Shown here: positions 9,827 to 17,423 of the stretch, one piece after another
Position numbering within the stretch: position 1 is the stretch's first letter
How the letters are laid out: each line of letters starts with the position of its first letter
Assembly (NCBI GenBank): GCA_011053095.1
Contig: DRHS01000288.1
Coordinates: 1-32,069 of the forward strand
Source of the DNA: Bacteroides sp.
GTDB lineage: Bacteria > Bacteroidota > Bacteroidia > Bacteroidales > SM23-62
Reading direction: 5' to 3'
Length of the DNA: 32,069 bases
Program-made: the position numbers and the translations under genes
Notes under the pieces: model-generated
Database searches by the model: none
Seen by the model: the letters and a program-made list of their open reading frames with translations, nothing else
What the model was told of the DNA's origin: nothing

Positions 9827-11035
9827 TCATGGTCCCAGTATCAGAGAACTTACCGGCACCACTTTCTGTCCTTTTTCAATATCTCCATAGATGACGGTGT
9901 GGCTGTTGTTTTGTGGACCTATATCCACCGGGATTTTTATTACATCACCCTTTCTTGTGAGTTGGACCAGGTACTGCCCTTTTTCTCTTGAAATACAGTC
10001 ATTGGAGACATAGAGGACTTCCTCGAATTCAGAATATATTATCTCACAACTCACAGTCATTCCAGGTTTCATGGTTTTATTATCATTTTCTTCAATCAGA
10101 ACTTCAAGGTCAAAAATCTTAATGTTTGATTCCCGGGTTTTACTATGGCTGAGCTTTCCTATGGAAGATATTTCTCCATTAAATTCCAGGTCAGGGAAAG
10201 CATCAAGTCTGACTATAACTTTCTGTCCGATTTTAATTTTGCCTATATCAACCTCATTCACAGATGATGTTGCTTTCATCCTTCTAAGGTCAGGTATACT
10301 TGCCAGGCTTCTGTTTGGGTAGGATTCGTCGCCAATCTTATACAATTGCCTTGTACGTCTGTTATAAGCGATCTGTAATATTCCTTTATTCGGACTGTAA
10401 AGGGTCAGTCGTCTTAAGGCACGGTTGGCATTTTCAATATCATTTACCATTTGCTGAACACGGGTTAACTGTATCAGCCTTCCGTATTCTGCTATTTGAA
10501 CATTGTATTCGATGCTCCTCTTTATTTTGTTCAGACTTATTTCGGCCTTTTGAAATTCCAGTTCCTGAATTATTTTATTCCTCTCAGAATCGAATTGTGA
10601 TTTCTCCAGTTGAAGCTTATTCATATTGTAATTAGCCTCCTGGTGTCTCAGCTGGGCTCTCAACTTTTTGTCCTTGTTGGAATTTTCCACCAGAAGTTTG
10701 TTTAATTTCGCCTTTTCCAGTTCAAGGTTGTTTTCCGTTTCGACGAGAAATTTCATGACACTTGATGGATCGAGTGTAAATACAGAGTCTCCTTCCTCAA
10801 CATCGGATCCATGTTCAACCATTCCCGTTATTTTATTACGGTATCCGTACTTCCAGCCCAGGAATGGCATTATTATATGCTTAGCCACCACAGCCTGTAA
10901 TTCTCCGGTTTCTGTTAAAGATGCCTGGAATTCTCCCTGTTGAATTGAATACTGCCGGATTTCTTCACCCTGGCCACATGATAGCATGAGGAGCAGAGAG
11001 CCGATCAGAATTCCGGATGAGATATGATTTTCCAT
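9827..11035 (-). CDS. Efflux periplasmic adaptor lipoprotein (third of three)
   Basis: A 402-residue HlyD/MacA-type membrane fusion protein. It has a lipoprotein signal with lipobox LMLSC (Cys20), a biotinyl-lipoyl-like half motif around 70-95 (VEHGSDVEEGDSVFTLDPS), a long alpha-helical hairpin (about 100-215, rich in Glu/Lys/Gln), then beta-barrel and membrane-proximal domains (VNEVDIGKIKIGQKVIVRLDAF; MKPGMTVSCEIIYS). Such proteins bridge inner-membrane permease and outer-membrane channel. The gene starts 12 bp after the preceding adaptor and is followed by the permease. It is homologous to both upstream adaptors but clearly diverged, including a Tyr/Arg-rich NRRTRQLYKIGDESYPN segment. Confidence 0.85.
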   Translation of the reverse strand: MENHISSGILIGSLLLMLSCGQGEEIRQYSIQQGEFQASLTETGELQAVVAKHIIMPFLGWKYGYRNKITGMVEHGSDVEEGDSVFTLDPSSVMKFLVETENNLELEKAKLNKLLVENSNKDKKLRAQLRHQEANYNMNKLQLEKSQFDSERNKIIQELEFQKAEISLNKIKRSIEYNVQIAEYGRLIQLTRVQQMVNDIENANRALRRLTLYSPNKGILQIAYNRRTRQLYKIGDESYPNRSLASIPDLRRMKATSSVNEVDIGKIKIGQKVIVRLDAFPDLEFNGEISSIGKLSHSKTRESNIKIFDLEVLIEENDNKTMKPGMTVSCEIIYSEFEEVLYVSNDCISREKGQYLVQLTRKGDVIKIPVDIGPQNNSHTVIYGDIEKGQKVVPVSSLILGP

Positions 11036-11047
11036 AATTATCCGGCT

Positions 11048-12253
11048 TTAGTTATTTTCTTCAAGAGACAGATCAACAAGTGATACCCGGTCACCTTTTT
11101 TCAATCCGTCTTCCACTATTACATAATCATTATTTGCAAGTCCTGCAACCACATAGTTTTTCTTGAAATTACCGCCTGATTTTGCATAGACGTAGTGTTT
11201 ATCTCCTTCCTGGAAAAGCGATTCCAGCGGAATGTAAACAGCATCGTCGATCCGGTCCACAATAATTTTACAACTTACGGTCATTCCAGGCATAAATTTT
11301 TTGGAAGCCTGGTCGAGTAAGATCTCAACCGGGAATACCTTCACTTTGGAGTCCCTTCGTTTAAATTGCGCCAGTCCCGCAATAGAAATAACCTTCCCGG
11401 TATAAACCGTGTCGGAAAATGCATCCATTTTTATCTCAACCTGCTGCTCGAGTTTGATTTTAGCAATATCCACTTCATTGACCTGGGTTTCAGCCTTCAG
11501 TTCACTCATGTCAGGCAGATCGATCAGGGGCTCACCGCTCCAGGGCTGCTCACTCACCTGCCATTTATCGTCGGTCATCCAGTTCCTGCGAATAATCGCA
11601 ATGCCTTCTCCGGGACTTCCTACCGTTAGTTTACCAAGTGTTTCATTGGCATCCTGAAGATTTTTTTTAAGTTGAAGGATATTTACATTTTTCTGCCGGA
11701 TCTCTTCTATATGGATCAGTTTCTGGTTTTCAATCTCAGATCTTGCTGTTTCAAGTGAAATCATTGCCTTATCAAGGCTTAACTGTAATTCTCTGCGGGC
11801 AATATCCGAATCAAAGGTTGCCTGTTGTAATTTAATTTCATTGATTTTATAATCCAGTTCACTTATTTTCAGATTCGCCTCAAGTTCACCTATCCTGGAT
11901 TCCTGTTCTGCCCTTAATTTTGACATTTCAGCGCTGGCAATCTCAAGGCTTGCCTGTGCATCAAGAATTACCTTTTGAACGTCGGAAGGATCAAACCTTA
12001 ATACAGTATCCCCTTTGTTCACTTCGGTACCGTCTTCCACGATCTGAGAAATTTTTAACATTCCGAACTGCCAGTTGATTGAGGGGGATGATATCGTTAC
12101 CGCATTGGTAGAACGGATCTCCCCTTCTTCTGAAACATCAATATAGAAGCTACCCTGTTTAACCTCAACCGTCGCAACGTCTCTGTTCAGCTTAGACTGG
12201 CAGGAGGAGGCAAGGATGCAGAATAACAGAATGGGAATTTTTTTCATGAGCAT
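11048..12253 (-). CDS. Efflux periplasmic adaptor lipoprotein (second of three)
   Basis: A 401-residue membrane fusion protein. The ATG at 12253 overlaps the previous stop by one base (TAATG). A second ATG at 12247 (MKKIPILLFCILASSC) gives a more classical lipoprotein signal, and either start is possible. Domains are a lipoyl-like motif (VEDGTEVNKGDTVLRFDPSD, about 70-90), a coiled-coil hairpin (about 95-205), a barrel segment (VNEVDIAKIKLEQQVEIKMDAF, about 258-279) and a membrane-proximal part ending in GLKKGDRVSLVDLS. It is the middle of three tandem paralogues. The overlap implies translational coupling and near-equal production with the first adaptor. Confidence 0.85.
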   Translation of the reverse strand: MLMKKIPILLFCILASSCQSKLNRDVATVEVKQGSFYIDVSEEGEIRSTNAVTISSPSINWQFGMLKISQIVEDGTEVNKGDTVLRFDPSDVQKVILDAQASLEIASAEMSKLRAEQESRIGELEANLKISELDYKINEIKLQQATFDSDIARRELQLSLDKAMISLETARSEIENQKLIHIEEIRQKNVNILQLKKNLQDANETLGKLTVGSPGEGIAIIRRNWMTDDKWQVSEQPWSGEPLIDLPDMSELKAETQVNEVDIAKIKLEQQVEIKMDAFSDTVYTGKVISIAGLAQFKRRDSKVKVFPVEILLDQASKKFMPGMTVSCKIIVDRIDDAVYIPLESLFQEGDKHYVYAKSGGNFKKNYVVAGLANNDYVIVEDGLKKGDRVSLVDLSLEENN

Positions 12254-13437
12254 TAGTTAATTATTAATGATTCCGGAGGCCGGGTAGTTGTTATTAATTC
12301 AGAACCGGTTAAACCGGAACTGATTACCGCGAATTTGTTGTTTCCCAGGGCGACATCCACGATCTGTCTTCTGTATTTTTTACCCTTTTTAACAAAAACA
12401 ACCTTCAGGCTGTCTTCTTCAAAAATGGAAATCATGGGTACAACCAGTGTATCTGCGATCCTATGTATATAGACATCACAAGTAACACTTAGTCCGGGTT
12501 GCACTGAGAATTCAGTACTATCGAGGCTGGAAATTATTTCAAAGTATTTTACCTGGGAACCTCTTTTTATCGGTTTGCCTACCGGAGCTTTAATTTTTAT
12601 TTTACCGGAAAGGTTTATGTCAGGCATCGCGTCAATTCCCAACAAGATATCCTGTCCCTTTTCAATCTGCTTGAAATGGGTTTCATTAACAAATAATTTG
12701 GCCTGCATCTCGCCCATCTGGGGGATTTCCAGCAGAGGCATATTCCACCATACTTCATCTCCCTCTGCTACCTTATTACCGGTCTGCCAGGACTTTGCAT
12801 AGACAACCATCCCGTCAACCTGAGAAGTAAGGATCAATTTGTTCAACTGGTCCTGTGCACGGTTGATTTTGTTTTGCTGCTGCTTAATCTTCAGTTCCAT
12901 TTTCTGCATCTCAGAATCATTGATGCTTTTCAGGAAGCTGAGCTTGCTGAGGATCTTATCCCGCTCTATATCAGCCTTCTCAAGTTCCAACAGGATCTTT
13001 TGTTGTTCAAGTTCGGATGAAAATTTTAGTTGAAGAGAGTCAAGCATGGTTATGGTGGTTGCAATATCAATCATATGAACCTGGGCTTCCAGCATGAGGT
13101 ATTGCAGATTCAGGTCAGCCCTTGATTTATTGAACTCAGCCTGTGTGATTTTCAACTCATCCAATGCCTTTGAATATTCCTCTTCAAGCTGATTGGCATC
13201 AAGAATGCATACCGTGTCCCCGGCTTTTACATTAGTGCCCTCCGGGACCAGGTAATTGATTGAAACATTTGAAAAAACGGCAGGGGATTGAATTAGGATG
13301 GTCTTAATTGATTCGATGCTGCCAGAAATAGTGATTTTGTCTACATAATCCTTTTTCTCTACTCTGGTGGTAAGAACGGTATTTTGATTATTTTTCCCCG
13401 AACAGGAAAACAGCATAATCAAACAAAATGCAATCAA
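12253..13437 (-). CDS. Efflux periplasmic adaptor lipoprotein (first of three)
   Basis: A 394-residue membrane fusion protein. The lipobox is LFSC (Cys12 with this start). The lipoyl-like motif VPEGTNVKAGDTVCILDANQ is followed by a long helical hairpin and a barrel segment (VNETHFKQIEKGQDILLGIDAM). The start is uncertain. The only usual start codon before the lipobox is the TTG at 13437, which leaves no positive charge at the N-terminus. The frame stays open about 17 codons further upstream (Lys-rich, ending KIKSSKP) but has no ATG, GTG or TTG there before an in-frame TAG, so a non-canonical start is conceivable. It is the first gene of the efflux operon. Confidence 0.8.
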   Translation of the reverse strand: MIAFCLIMLFSCSGKNNQNTVLTTRVEKKDYVDKITISGSIESIKTILIQSPAVFSNVSINYLVPEGTNVKAGDTVCILDANQLEEEYSKALDELKITQAEFNKSRADLNLQYLMLEAQVHMIDIATTITMLDSLQLKFSSELEQQKILLELEKADIERDKILSKLSFLKSINDSEMQKMELKIKQQQNKINRAQDQLNKLILTSQVDGMVVYAKSWQTGNKVAEGDEVWWNMPLLEIPQMGEMQAKLFVNETHFKQIEKGQDILLGIDAMPDINLSGKIKIKAPVGKPIKRGSQVKYFEIISSLDSTEFSVQPGLSVTCDVYIHRIADTLVVPMISIFEEDSLKVVFVKKGKKYRRQIVDVALGNNKFAVISSGLTGSELITTTRPPESLIIN

Positions 13438-13498
13438 TGGTTTAGAAGATTTGATTTTGTTAGTTTTAAATGGTTTTGAGATCTTCTATTCTAACGGC

Positions 13499-13525
13499 AT
13501 TATCAATATAAAATTATTTGATAAT
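13499..13525. promoter_or_regulatory. Candidate operator upstream of efflux operon
   Basis: A perfect 8-bp inverted repeat, ATTATCAA-N11-TTGATAAT, lies about 60-90 bp upstream of the first adaptor gene in a 200-bp gap. The spacing suits a dimeric repressor. Which regulator binds is unknown; the nearby PadR protein and the 58-residue winged-helix protein are candidates only by proximity. Confidence 0.3.
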
Positions 13526-13640
13526 CCTTAACTGACTTATAATGTGAAAATTAACTAAATCGACAGATAATCCGGTTATTCGACCACCGTGAAGTGGGTA
13601 TCAATTCGTACCGAGGTTATTCCAAAGAAAAATGAATATC

Positions 13641-14018
13641 CTAGTTGACCCTTTTCAAATTCAACGGGTTTGTGACTTTAATACCATTCAGAAAATCCTG
13701 CATATGCTTTTTCTTAGGATGTATAAAGATGACCCCCTGCTCTCCTTTTTTGCCATAGGTTTTAATTGTCTTGCTGTCTTTATGGACAGAAATGCTCTGT
13801 ATCCATTCAGCATCAAAACGGGCGAGGGAGTTGCTGTCCAATTCGTACTCAAGGGAATCTATTATTATGATCATCAGGGGACCACTATCGCCTTTATTAA
13901 TTCTAATCACTGAGCCTATATCCGGAACTTCCAGATCCAGTGACTTTTCAGTGATCTGGGCCATGGAATTAATCATGCAGCATGAGAGGAAGAGGGTAAA
14001 GAATGTGAGTTTATTCAC
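13641..14018 (-). CDS. Small exported protein resembling a TonB-receptor plug segment
   Basis: A 125-residue protein with a signal peptide (MNKLTFFTLFLSCCMINSMAQ). The region from about 50 to 102 (IDSLEYELDSNSLARFDAEW-IQSISVHKDSKTIKTYG-KKGEQGVIFIH) copies the pattern of a TonB-dependent receptor plug: a short named element, then a residue triplet setting SI.V.KD, then YG..G..GVI.I. There is no barrel and no TonB box. Stand-alone proteins of this kind are common in Bacteroidota, sometimes fused to M56/BlaR1 peptidases, and their role is unknown to me. It is separated by 203 bp from the efflux operon, so co-transcription is uncertain. Its coding status is supported by the signal peptide and the conserved pattern. 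Confidence 0.65.
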   Translation of the reverse strand: MNKLTFFTLFLSCCMINSMAQITEKSLDLEVPDIGSVIRINKGDSGPLMIIIIDSLEYELDSNSLARFDAEWIQSISVHKDSKTIKTYGKKGEQGVIFIHPKKKHMQDFLNGIKVTNPLNLKRVN

Positions 14019-14092
14019 GATATCAGGTTTAGAGTTTATACTAAACCGCTTACCGCAAATACCTTGCCTAACTCACTGATTACATTGAGAAA

Positions 14093-14269
14093 TCATTTGG
14101 CTTCGTAGAAGCAGAATTTGGGACTGTGGACTATTCCCTCTGTAACAAGCTGTTTTATGTGCTTGCTGACTTCCTTTTTGTCGATCCCGGTAACTTCGGC
14201 TATTTCCCCGGCCTTCATTGGCTCGGATGAATTTTTAAGCGTTGATAGAACTTGATCTTTACTTTCCAT
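14093..14269 (-). CDS. 58-residue winged-helix transcriptional regulator-like protein
   Basis: A short ORF (ATG at 14269, TGA at 14093-14095) encoding 58 residues. The pattern is a compact helix-turn-helix: helix 1 at about 2-13 (ESKDQVLSTLKN), an EPMKAGEIAEVTGI segment at 16-29, recognition helix KKEVSKHIKQLVTEG at 31-45, then a wing and a tail IVHSPKFCFYEAK. I recall small Bacteroidota and archaeal proteins of this length that combine one such winged helix with an SPKxCxY tail; they are annotated as transcriptional regulators of unknown target. The position is 74 bp upstream of the plug-like gene on the same strand. No ligand-binding domain is present. It could regulate the neighbouring efflux genes, but that is inference. 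Confidence 0.72.
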   Translation of the reverse strand: MESKDQVLSTLKNSSEPMKAGEIAEVTGIDKKEVSKHIKQLVTEGIVHSPKFCFYEAK

Positions 14270-14468
14270 GGCAATGGTATAAATATTAGTGGCAAAATAA
14301 TCAATTCTGCACTAAAATCACAGATGTTAAGCGAAATTCGATTATAGAGTAAAGGATATCTTGAAAATGACAAAATCAGTCCTTTTCAGGCAGATAAATA
14401 ATAAGTTGATGATTAGATTAAACTTTGGTTTCGCGGGATTAATTACCTCCTGAATTTGACAACAGCTG

Positions 14469-14976
14469 TCATTCAATGATGGCGGGGATTATGTGGGTTT
14501 CAAGCAGGCGCCATGGGGTTTCAGTCTGGAACCAGTCAGTCTGGCTATAGTAGTTTGTGAAAACAATTACCAGGTCGAACTCGGGATCAACCATGAGTAA
14601 TTGTCCCCCGTACCCCACAGCCGCATAGAGGCCACTTTCATGAACCCACCATTGGTATCCGTAGTAAAATCCTGGGATGTCACCCCTTAGAATATGTTTT
14701 TCTGTTGATTCACCTATCCAGGACTCCGGGATAATCTGTTTGTCATCCCATGTTCCCTCATTCAGGTATAGCAATCCAAATTTTGCAAGGTCGCGTGGAC
14801 TGAGGGACAGCCCGGCATATCCTTTGGCTGCTCCATCCTGGTTGATTGACCAGTTATAATCGCTGATCCCGAGGGGTGCTTCCAGGGCAGGTAAAAAGCA
14901 ACTTTTTTCAACCAGTCGAATTCGATATGGCAAAATGTGATTGATGATATGTAATGGGCCTGGTTTTTCATGACCT
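14469..14976 (-). pseudogene. Serine hydrolase (beta-lactamase family) remnant, 3' end only
   Basis: From about 14933 down to 14469 the frame encodes the C-terminal half of a class C beta-lactamase-like serine hydrolase: APLGISDYNWSINQDG, GYAGLSLSPRDLAKFGLLYL, PESWIGEST, YGYQWWV and GYGGQLLMVDPEFDLVIVFT. The N-terminal half with the SxxK nucleophile is missing. The expected preceding helix (HYISSI... EFxxxxLFxPLGI) is scrambled over two frames between about 14890 and 14971, so at least one frameshift is present. The remnant starts directly after the stop of a receptor remnant. No plausible native start or signal peptide exists, so it is almost certainly non-functional. Confidence 0.8.
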
Positions 14977-14978
14977 TG

Positions 14979-15466
14979 TTAAAACTGGATTTTGTAAGTA
15001 ATTAACTGGATCAATGTATTCTGATATTCGACCTTAACAGACTGGGTTGAGTTATCGTATTCAGTTCTCAGCATATTTTTATTGTTGGTCAGATTGATTA
15101 TTTCCAGCTTCCACTCGGAAGAATATTTCAGTCGGATCCTTCTAAAATATCCCATTAGATCTATTCTGAAATAATTATCGAGTTTCTCGGAAAAACCATA
15201 ATCCCAGATGCGGACCTCACGACCCTGGTCGATTGAGGATTCAAGGTCAATGGGCAATTCCCTGAATCCGCCGGTATAGATAAATCGTCCGCTGATCCCA
15301 AATACATTCCTGCCACCTGGCCCCACTGAAAATTCCTTGCTAAACATACCCGAGCTTGTAAAAGTTCCGTCATATTGGTCGGGTACTCTTCCCCCATATA
15401 ATTCTTAAACTTTGATTCATAAACGGATCCGATTCCCTCGATGATATTAATTTCTTCCTGTTCCAT
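14979..15466 (-). pseudogene. TonB-dependent receptor remnant, C-terminal barrel with frameshift
   Basis: Two overlapping frames together rebuild the last part (about 160 codons) of a TonB-dependent outer-membrane receptor. The upstream frame gives GSVYESKFKNYMGEEYP, typical of a late barrel strand. The downstream frame picks up with QYDGTFTSSGMFSKEFSVG, then GRNVFGISGRFIYTGGFRE, an RIDLMGYFRR strand and the final KLEIINLTNNKN...YKIQF. A one-base shift near 15380-15390 separates them. The plug, TonB box and most of the barrel are gone. Its end abuts the serine hydrolase remnant, so both look like leftovers of one decaying segment. Confidence 0.75.
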
Positions 15467-15541
15467 TCATCCAGGCACAGTGTTTTATAAAAAGTATGAA
15501 ATCCATCGAGAAAAAAGGAATATTTATGAGCATGTTTATAT

Positions 15542-15561
15542 ATATTGTATATTTACAATAT
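15542..15561. promoter_or_regulatory. Candidate PadR operator (self-regulation)
   Basis: ATATTGTA-TATT-TACAATAT is a perfect 8-bp inverted repeat ending 24 bp before the preferred ATG of the PadR-type gene. PadR-family repressors often bind AT-rich dyads in their own promoters, so self-repression is a reasonable inference. No consensus promoter could be placed with confidence. Confidence 0.45.
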
Positions 15562-15585
15562 TGTATTAATCCTATATATTTTGTG

Positions 15586-16128
15586 ATGAACGATTATAAC
15601 TTATCAAATGCCGAGGCCGCCCTTATGGGGTTGCTATCCGAACAGCCCATGCATCCTTACCAGATTGAGAAGGAAGTAAAGTACAGGGACATGAGATTCT
15701 GGACTGAACTTTCCATGTCATCGATCTATAAGCTATTAAGAAAACTTGAAAAAGCAGGGCTGGTTATCAAGAAGGAGGAAAAAAGTCCGGAAAACCGCCT
15801 AAGGAAACTTTATTCACTTACAAGCGAAGGGGAAAGAAAACTAAAAGCCAAGATCGGGACCTTGCTGAGTGAACCGGAACACACCCGATGGAATGTGGAT
15901 ATCGGCACATACAACAGCAACCTTATTTCTGAAAAGGATGTGCAGGAGGCTATGCACGAATACCGGCTCTCTCTCCGTGAAAAGATCATAGGATACCGGA
16001 AGCTGAAGGAATTTCTGATAGAGACAGGTTGTCCCCCTCATCGCCTGGCTGTTTCAACCAGGCCGGTTTATTTGCTTGAGGCTGAGATCAACTGGGTAAA
16101 TTCGTATTTAAAAGGTAAATTTGGGTGA
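15586..16128 (+). CDS. PadR-family transcriptional regulator
   Basis: A 180-residue regulator from the ATG at 15586. An upstream in-frame ATG at 15496 would add 30 residues read from the AT-rich operator region and is unlikely. The N-terminal winged helix (about 1-80: NLSNAEAALMGLLSEQPMHPYQIEKE, SSIYKLLRKLEKAGLV, RKLYSLTSEGERKLKAK) is diagnostic of PadR. The C-terminal part (about 95-180) is helical (MHEYRLSLREKIIGYRKLKEF; YLLEAEINWVNSYLKGKF), as in the Vir_act_alpha_C dimerisation domain. It lies 49 bp before the hydrolase gene and is divergent from the remnants and efflux genes. PadR proteins often control efflux systems, so the efflux operon is a possible target, though it is about 2 kb away. 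Confidence 0.85.
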   Translation: MNDYNLSNAEAALMGLLSEQPMHPYQIEKEVKYRDMRFWTELSMSSIYKLLRKLEKAGLVIKKEEKSPENRLRKLYSLTSEGERKLKAKIGTLLSEPEHTRWNVDIGTYNSNLISEKDVQEAMHEYRLSLREKIIGYRKLKEFLIETGCPPHRLAVSTRPVYLLEAEINWVNSYLKGKFG

Positions 16129-16177
16129 ACCGTTGAATAATAAAAATTAAACATATCAATATTAATACTTTGATTAA

Positions 16178-17107
16178 ATGAGTAATCTCAGACTGGCAGT
16201 TATCTTTCTTACCTTATGTTCATGCATTCCTTCTACTAATTCACAAGATTACACCCTCAAGGTATGGCCGGAATTAATTCCAGGTGCTATTGAGAATCCC
16301 AATTACGAGATGGAAATTATATATAGAAAGGACTCGACTCCCCGCTTTACCAAGGTAACGGATCCAAAACTGGAAGTTTTTCTGGCCCCTGAGAATAATG
16401 CAACTGGTGCAGCCGTTGTGATTTGTCCCGGAGGAGGCTATTCTGTCCTGGCAATAGATCATGAAGGCCGGGATGTGGCAGCCTGGCTGAATGAACATGG
16501 TATAACAGGTATAGTGTTGAGTTACCGCCTGCCCAGCGATGAAATTATGGAAGACAAGTCCATTGGTCCACTCCAGGATGTACAGGAGGCCATCCGGATC
16601 GTGCGCCGGCAATCGGAGGAGTGGAATCTGGATACTGAACGAATCGGGGTACTCGGATTTTCTGCAGGGGGACATCTGGCCTCAACTGCTTCTACACACT
16701 ACAATGATAATGTATACAACTCTGATGAAACCAGTGCCAGGCCTGATTTTACCATCCTGATCTACCCGGTGATTTCAATGGATCCGGCAATTTACCACGG
16801 TGGATCAAATAACAAACTACTGGGAAAGGATCCTGACCCTGAAAAAGTTATTCACTTTTCAAATGAGACTCAGGTCACACCTGACACACCGCCTGCTTTC
16901 CTGGTTCATTCCCTGGATGACCGGGCTGTTAATCCGGAAAACAGCATCCGGTATGGAAAGGCTCTCAATGAAAATAATGTACCTGCTGAGCTGCATCTCT
17001 ACGAGGGAGGTGGACATGGCTATGGTCTGGGCAGGAGCAAGGGTACGGAATCGACCTGGCCTGATGCCTGCATTAAATGGCTTCATATGCATGAATTTCT
17101 GAAGTAA
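16178..17107 (+). CDS. Secreted alpha/beta hydrolase (acetyl-esterase-like)
   Basis: A 309-residue exported protein with an N-terminal signal (LRLAVIFLTLCSC..., possibly a lipoprotein signal). The alpha/beta hydrolase features are clear: an oxyanion-type PGGGYSVLA loop at 84-92, DHEGRDVAAWL, a VLSYRLP strand, the nucleophile elbow GFSAGGH (Ser162), acid candidate Asp247 or Asp248 in SLDDRAVNP, and His280 in EGGGHGYGLG. This matches BD-FAE/esterase-lipase proteins often annotated as acetylxylan or carbohydrate esterases. The substrate is not determinable; removal of acetyl or other acyl groups from plant-type glycans is a typical role. It is probably transcribed with the PadR-type gene 49 bp upstream. 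Confidence 0.85.
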   Translation: MSNLRLAVIFLTLCSCIPSTNSQDYTLKVWPELIPGAIENPNYEMEIIYRKDSTPRFTKVTDPKLEVFLAPENNATGAAVVICPGGGYSVLAIDHEGRDVAAWLNEHGITGIVLSYRLPSDEIMEDKSIGPLQDVQEAIRIVRRQSEEWNLDTERIGVLGFSAGGHLASTASTHYNDNVYNSDETSARPDFTILIYPVISMDPAIYHGGSNNKLLGKDPDPEKVIHFSNETQVTPDTPPAFLVHSLDDRAVNPENSIRYGKALNENNVPAELHLYEGGGHGYGLGRSKGTESTWPDACIKWLHMHEFLK

Positions 17108-17423
17108 ATCATATTTAAGACTACCAGCCTTTCTTTTACTGTTTACTGTCCGCTTCGAATAGCTCCTCAGATCGTATCTATTAAGATTACTCTGTTTTAA
17201 TGGAAAATAATGTTCTATCTCCGGTAGACACCTCTTTCCCGTCGGTGCAGATAATTATTTTATAATTAAAAGTTAAAAAAACTATATATTTTTGGGAAGG
17301 GTATTAAAAAATATTAGTTTTGTCGAGAAATATATAAAATATTTTGTCGCAGGCTTAGAATATGAGGGGGTAAATCAAAAAAAGTATAATTAATCAAATA
17401 AATTGTAAATTAATCATTAGCAC
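17108..17423. other. Intergenic region ahead of glutamine synthetase
   Basis: 316 bp with no convincing gene. The right half is very AT-rich and holds the promoter candidate described separately. A 36-codon minus-strand open stretch (about 17192-17299, ending TDGKEVSTGDRTLFSIKTE) has protein-like composition but no start codon, so I do not call it a gene. The left part should contain the terminator of the hydrolase gene, but no strong hairpin with a T-tract was found. Confidence 0.4.
17318..17349 (+). promoter_or_regulatory. Candidate glutamine synthetase promoter
   Basis: TTTTG at 17318-17322 and TATTTTG at 17340-17346 are 17 bp apart and resemble the Bacteroidota -33 TTTG and -7 TAnnTTTG boxes (the -7 box is one base short of consensus). 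Both boxes are part of an exact direct repeat TTTTGTCG (17318-17325 and 17342-17349). The ATG is about 75 bp downstream, which fits a leader of moderate length. Confidence 0.4.

Noticed and set aside
15496-15585. N-terminal extension of the PadR protein from an upstream ATG
   Set aside because: The added residues are read from the AT-rich dyad region, are hydrophobic and fit no PadR family pattern; the ATG at 15586 gives the normal N-terminus.
17192-17299. Minus-strand open stretch ending TDGKEVSTGDRTLFSIKTE in the gap before glutamine synthetase
   Set aside because: Protein-like composition near its end but no start codon, AT-rich upstream, and no neighbour frame to join; may be chance or a very old remnant.
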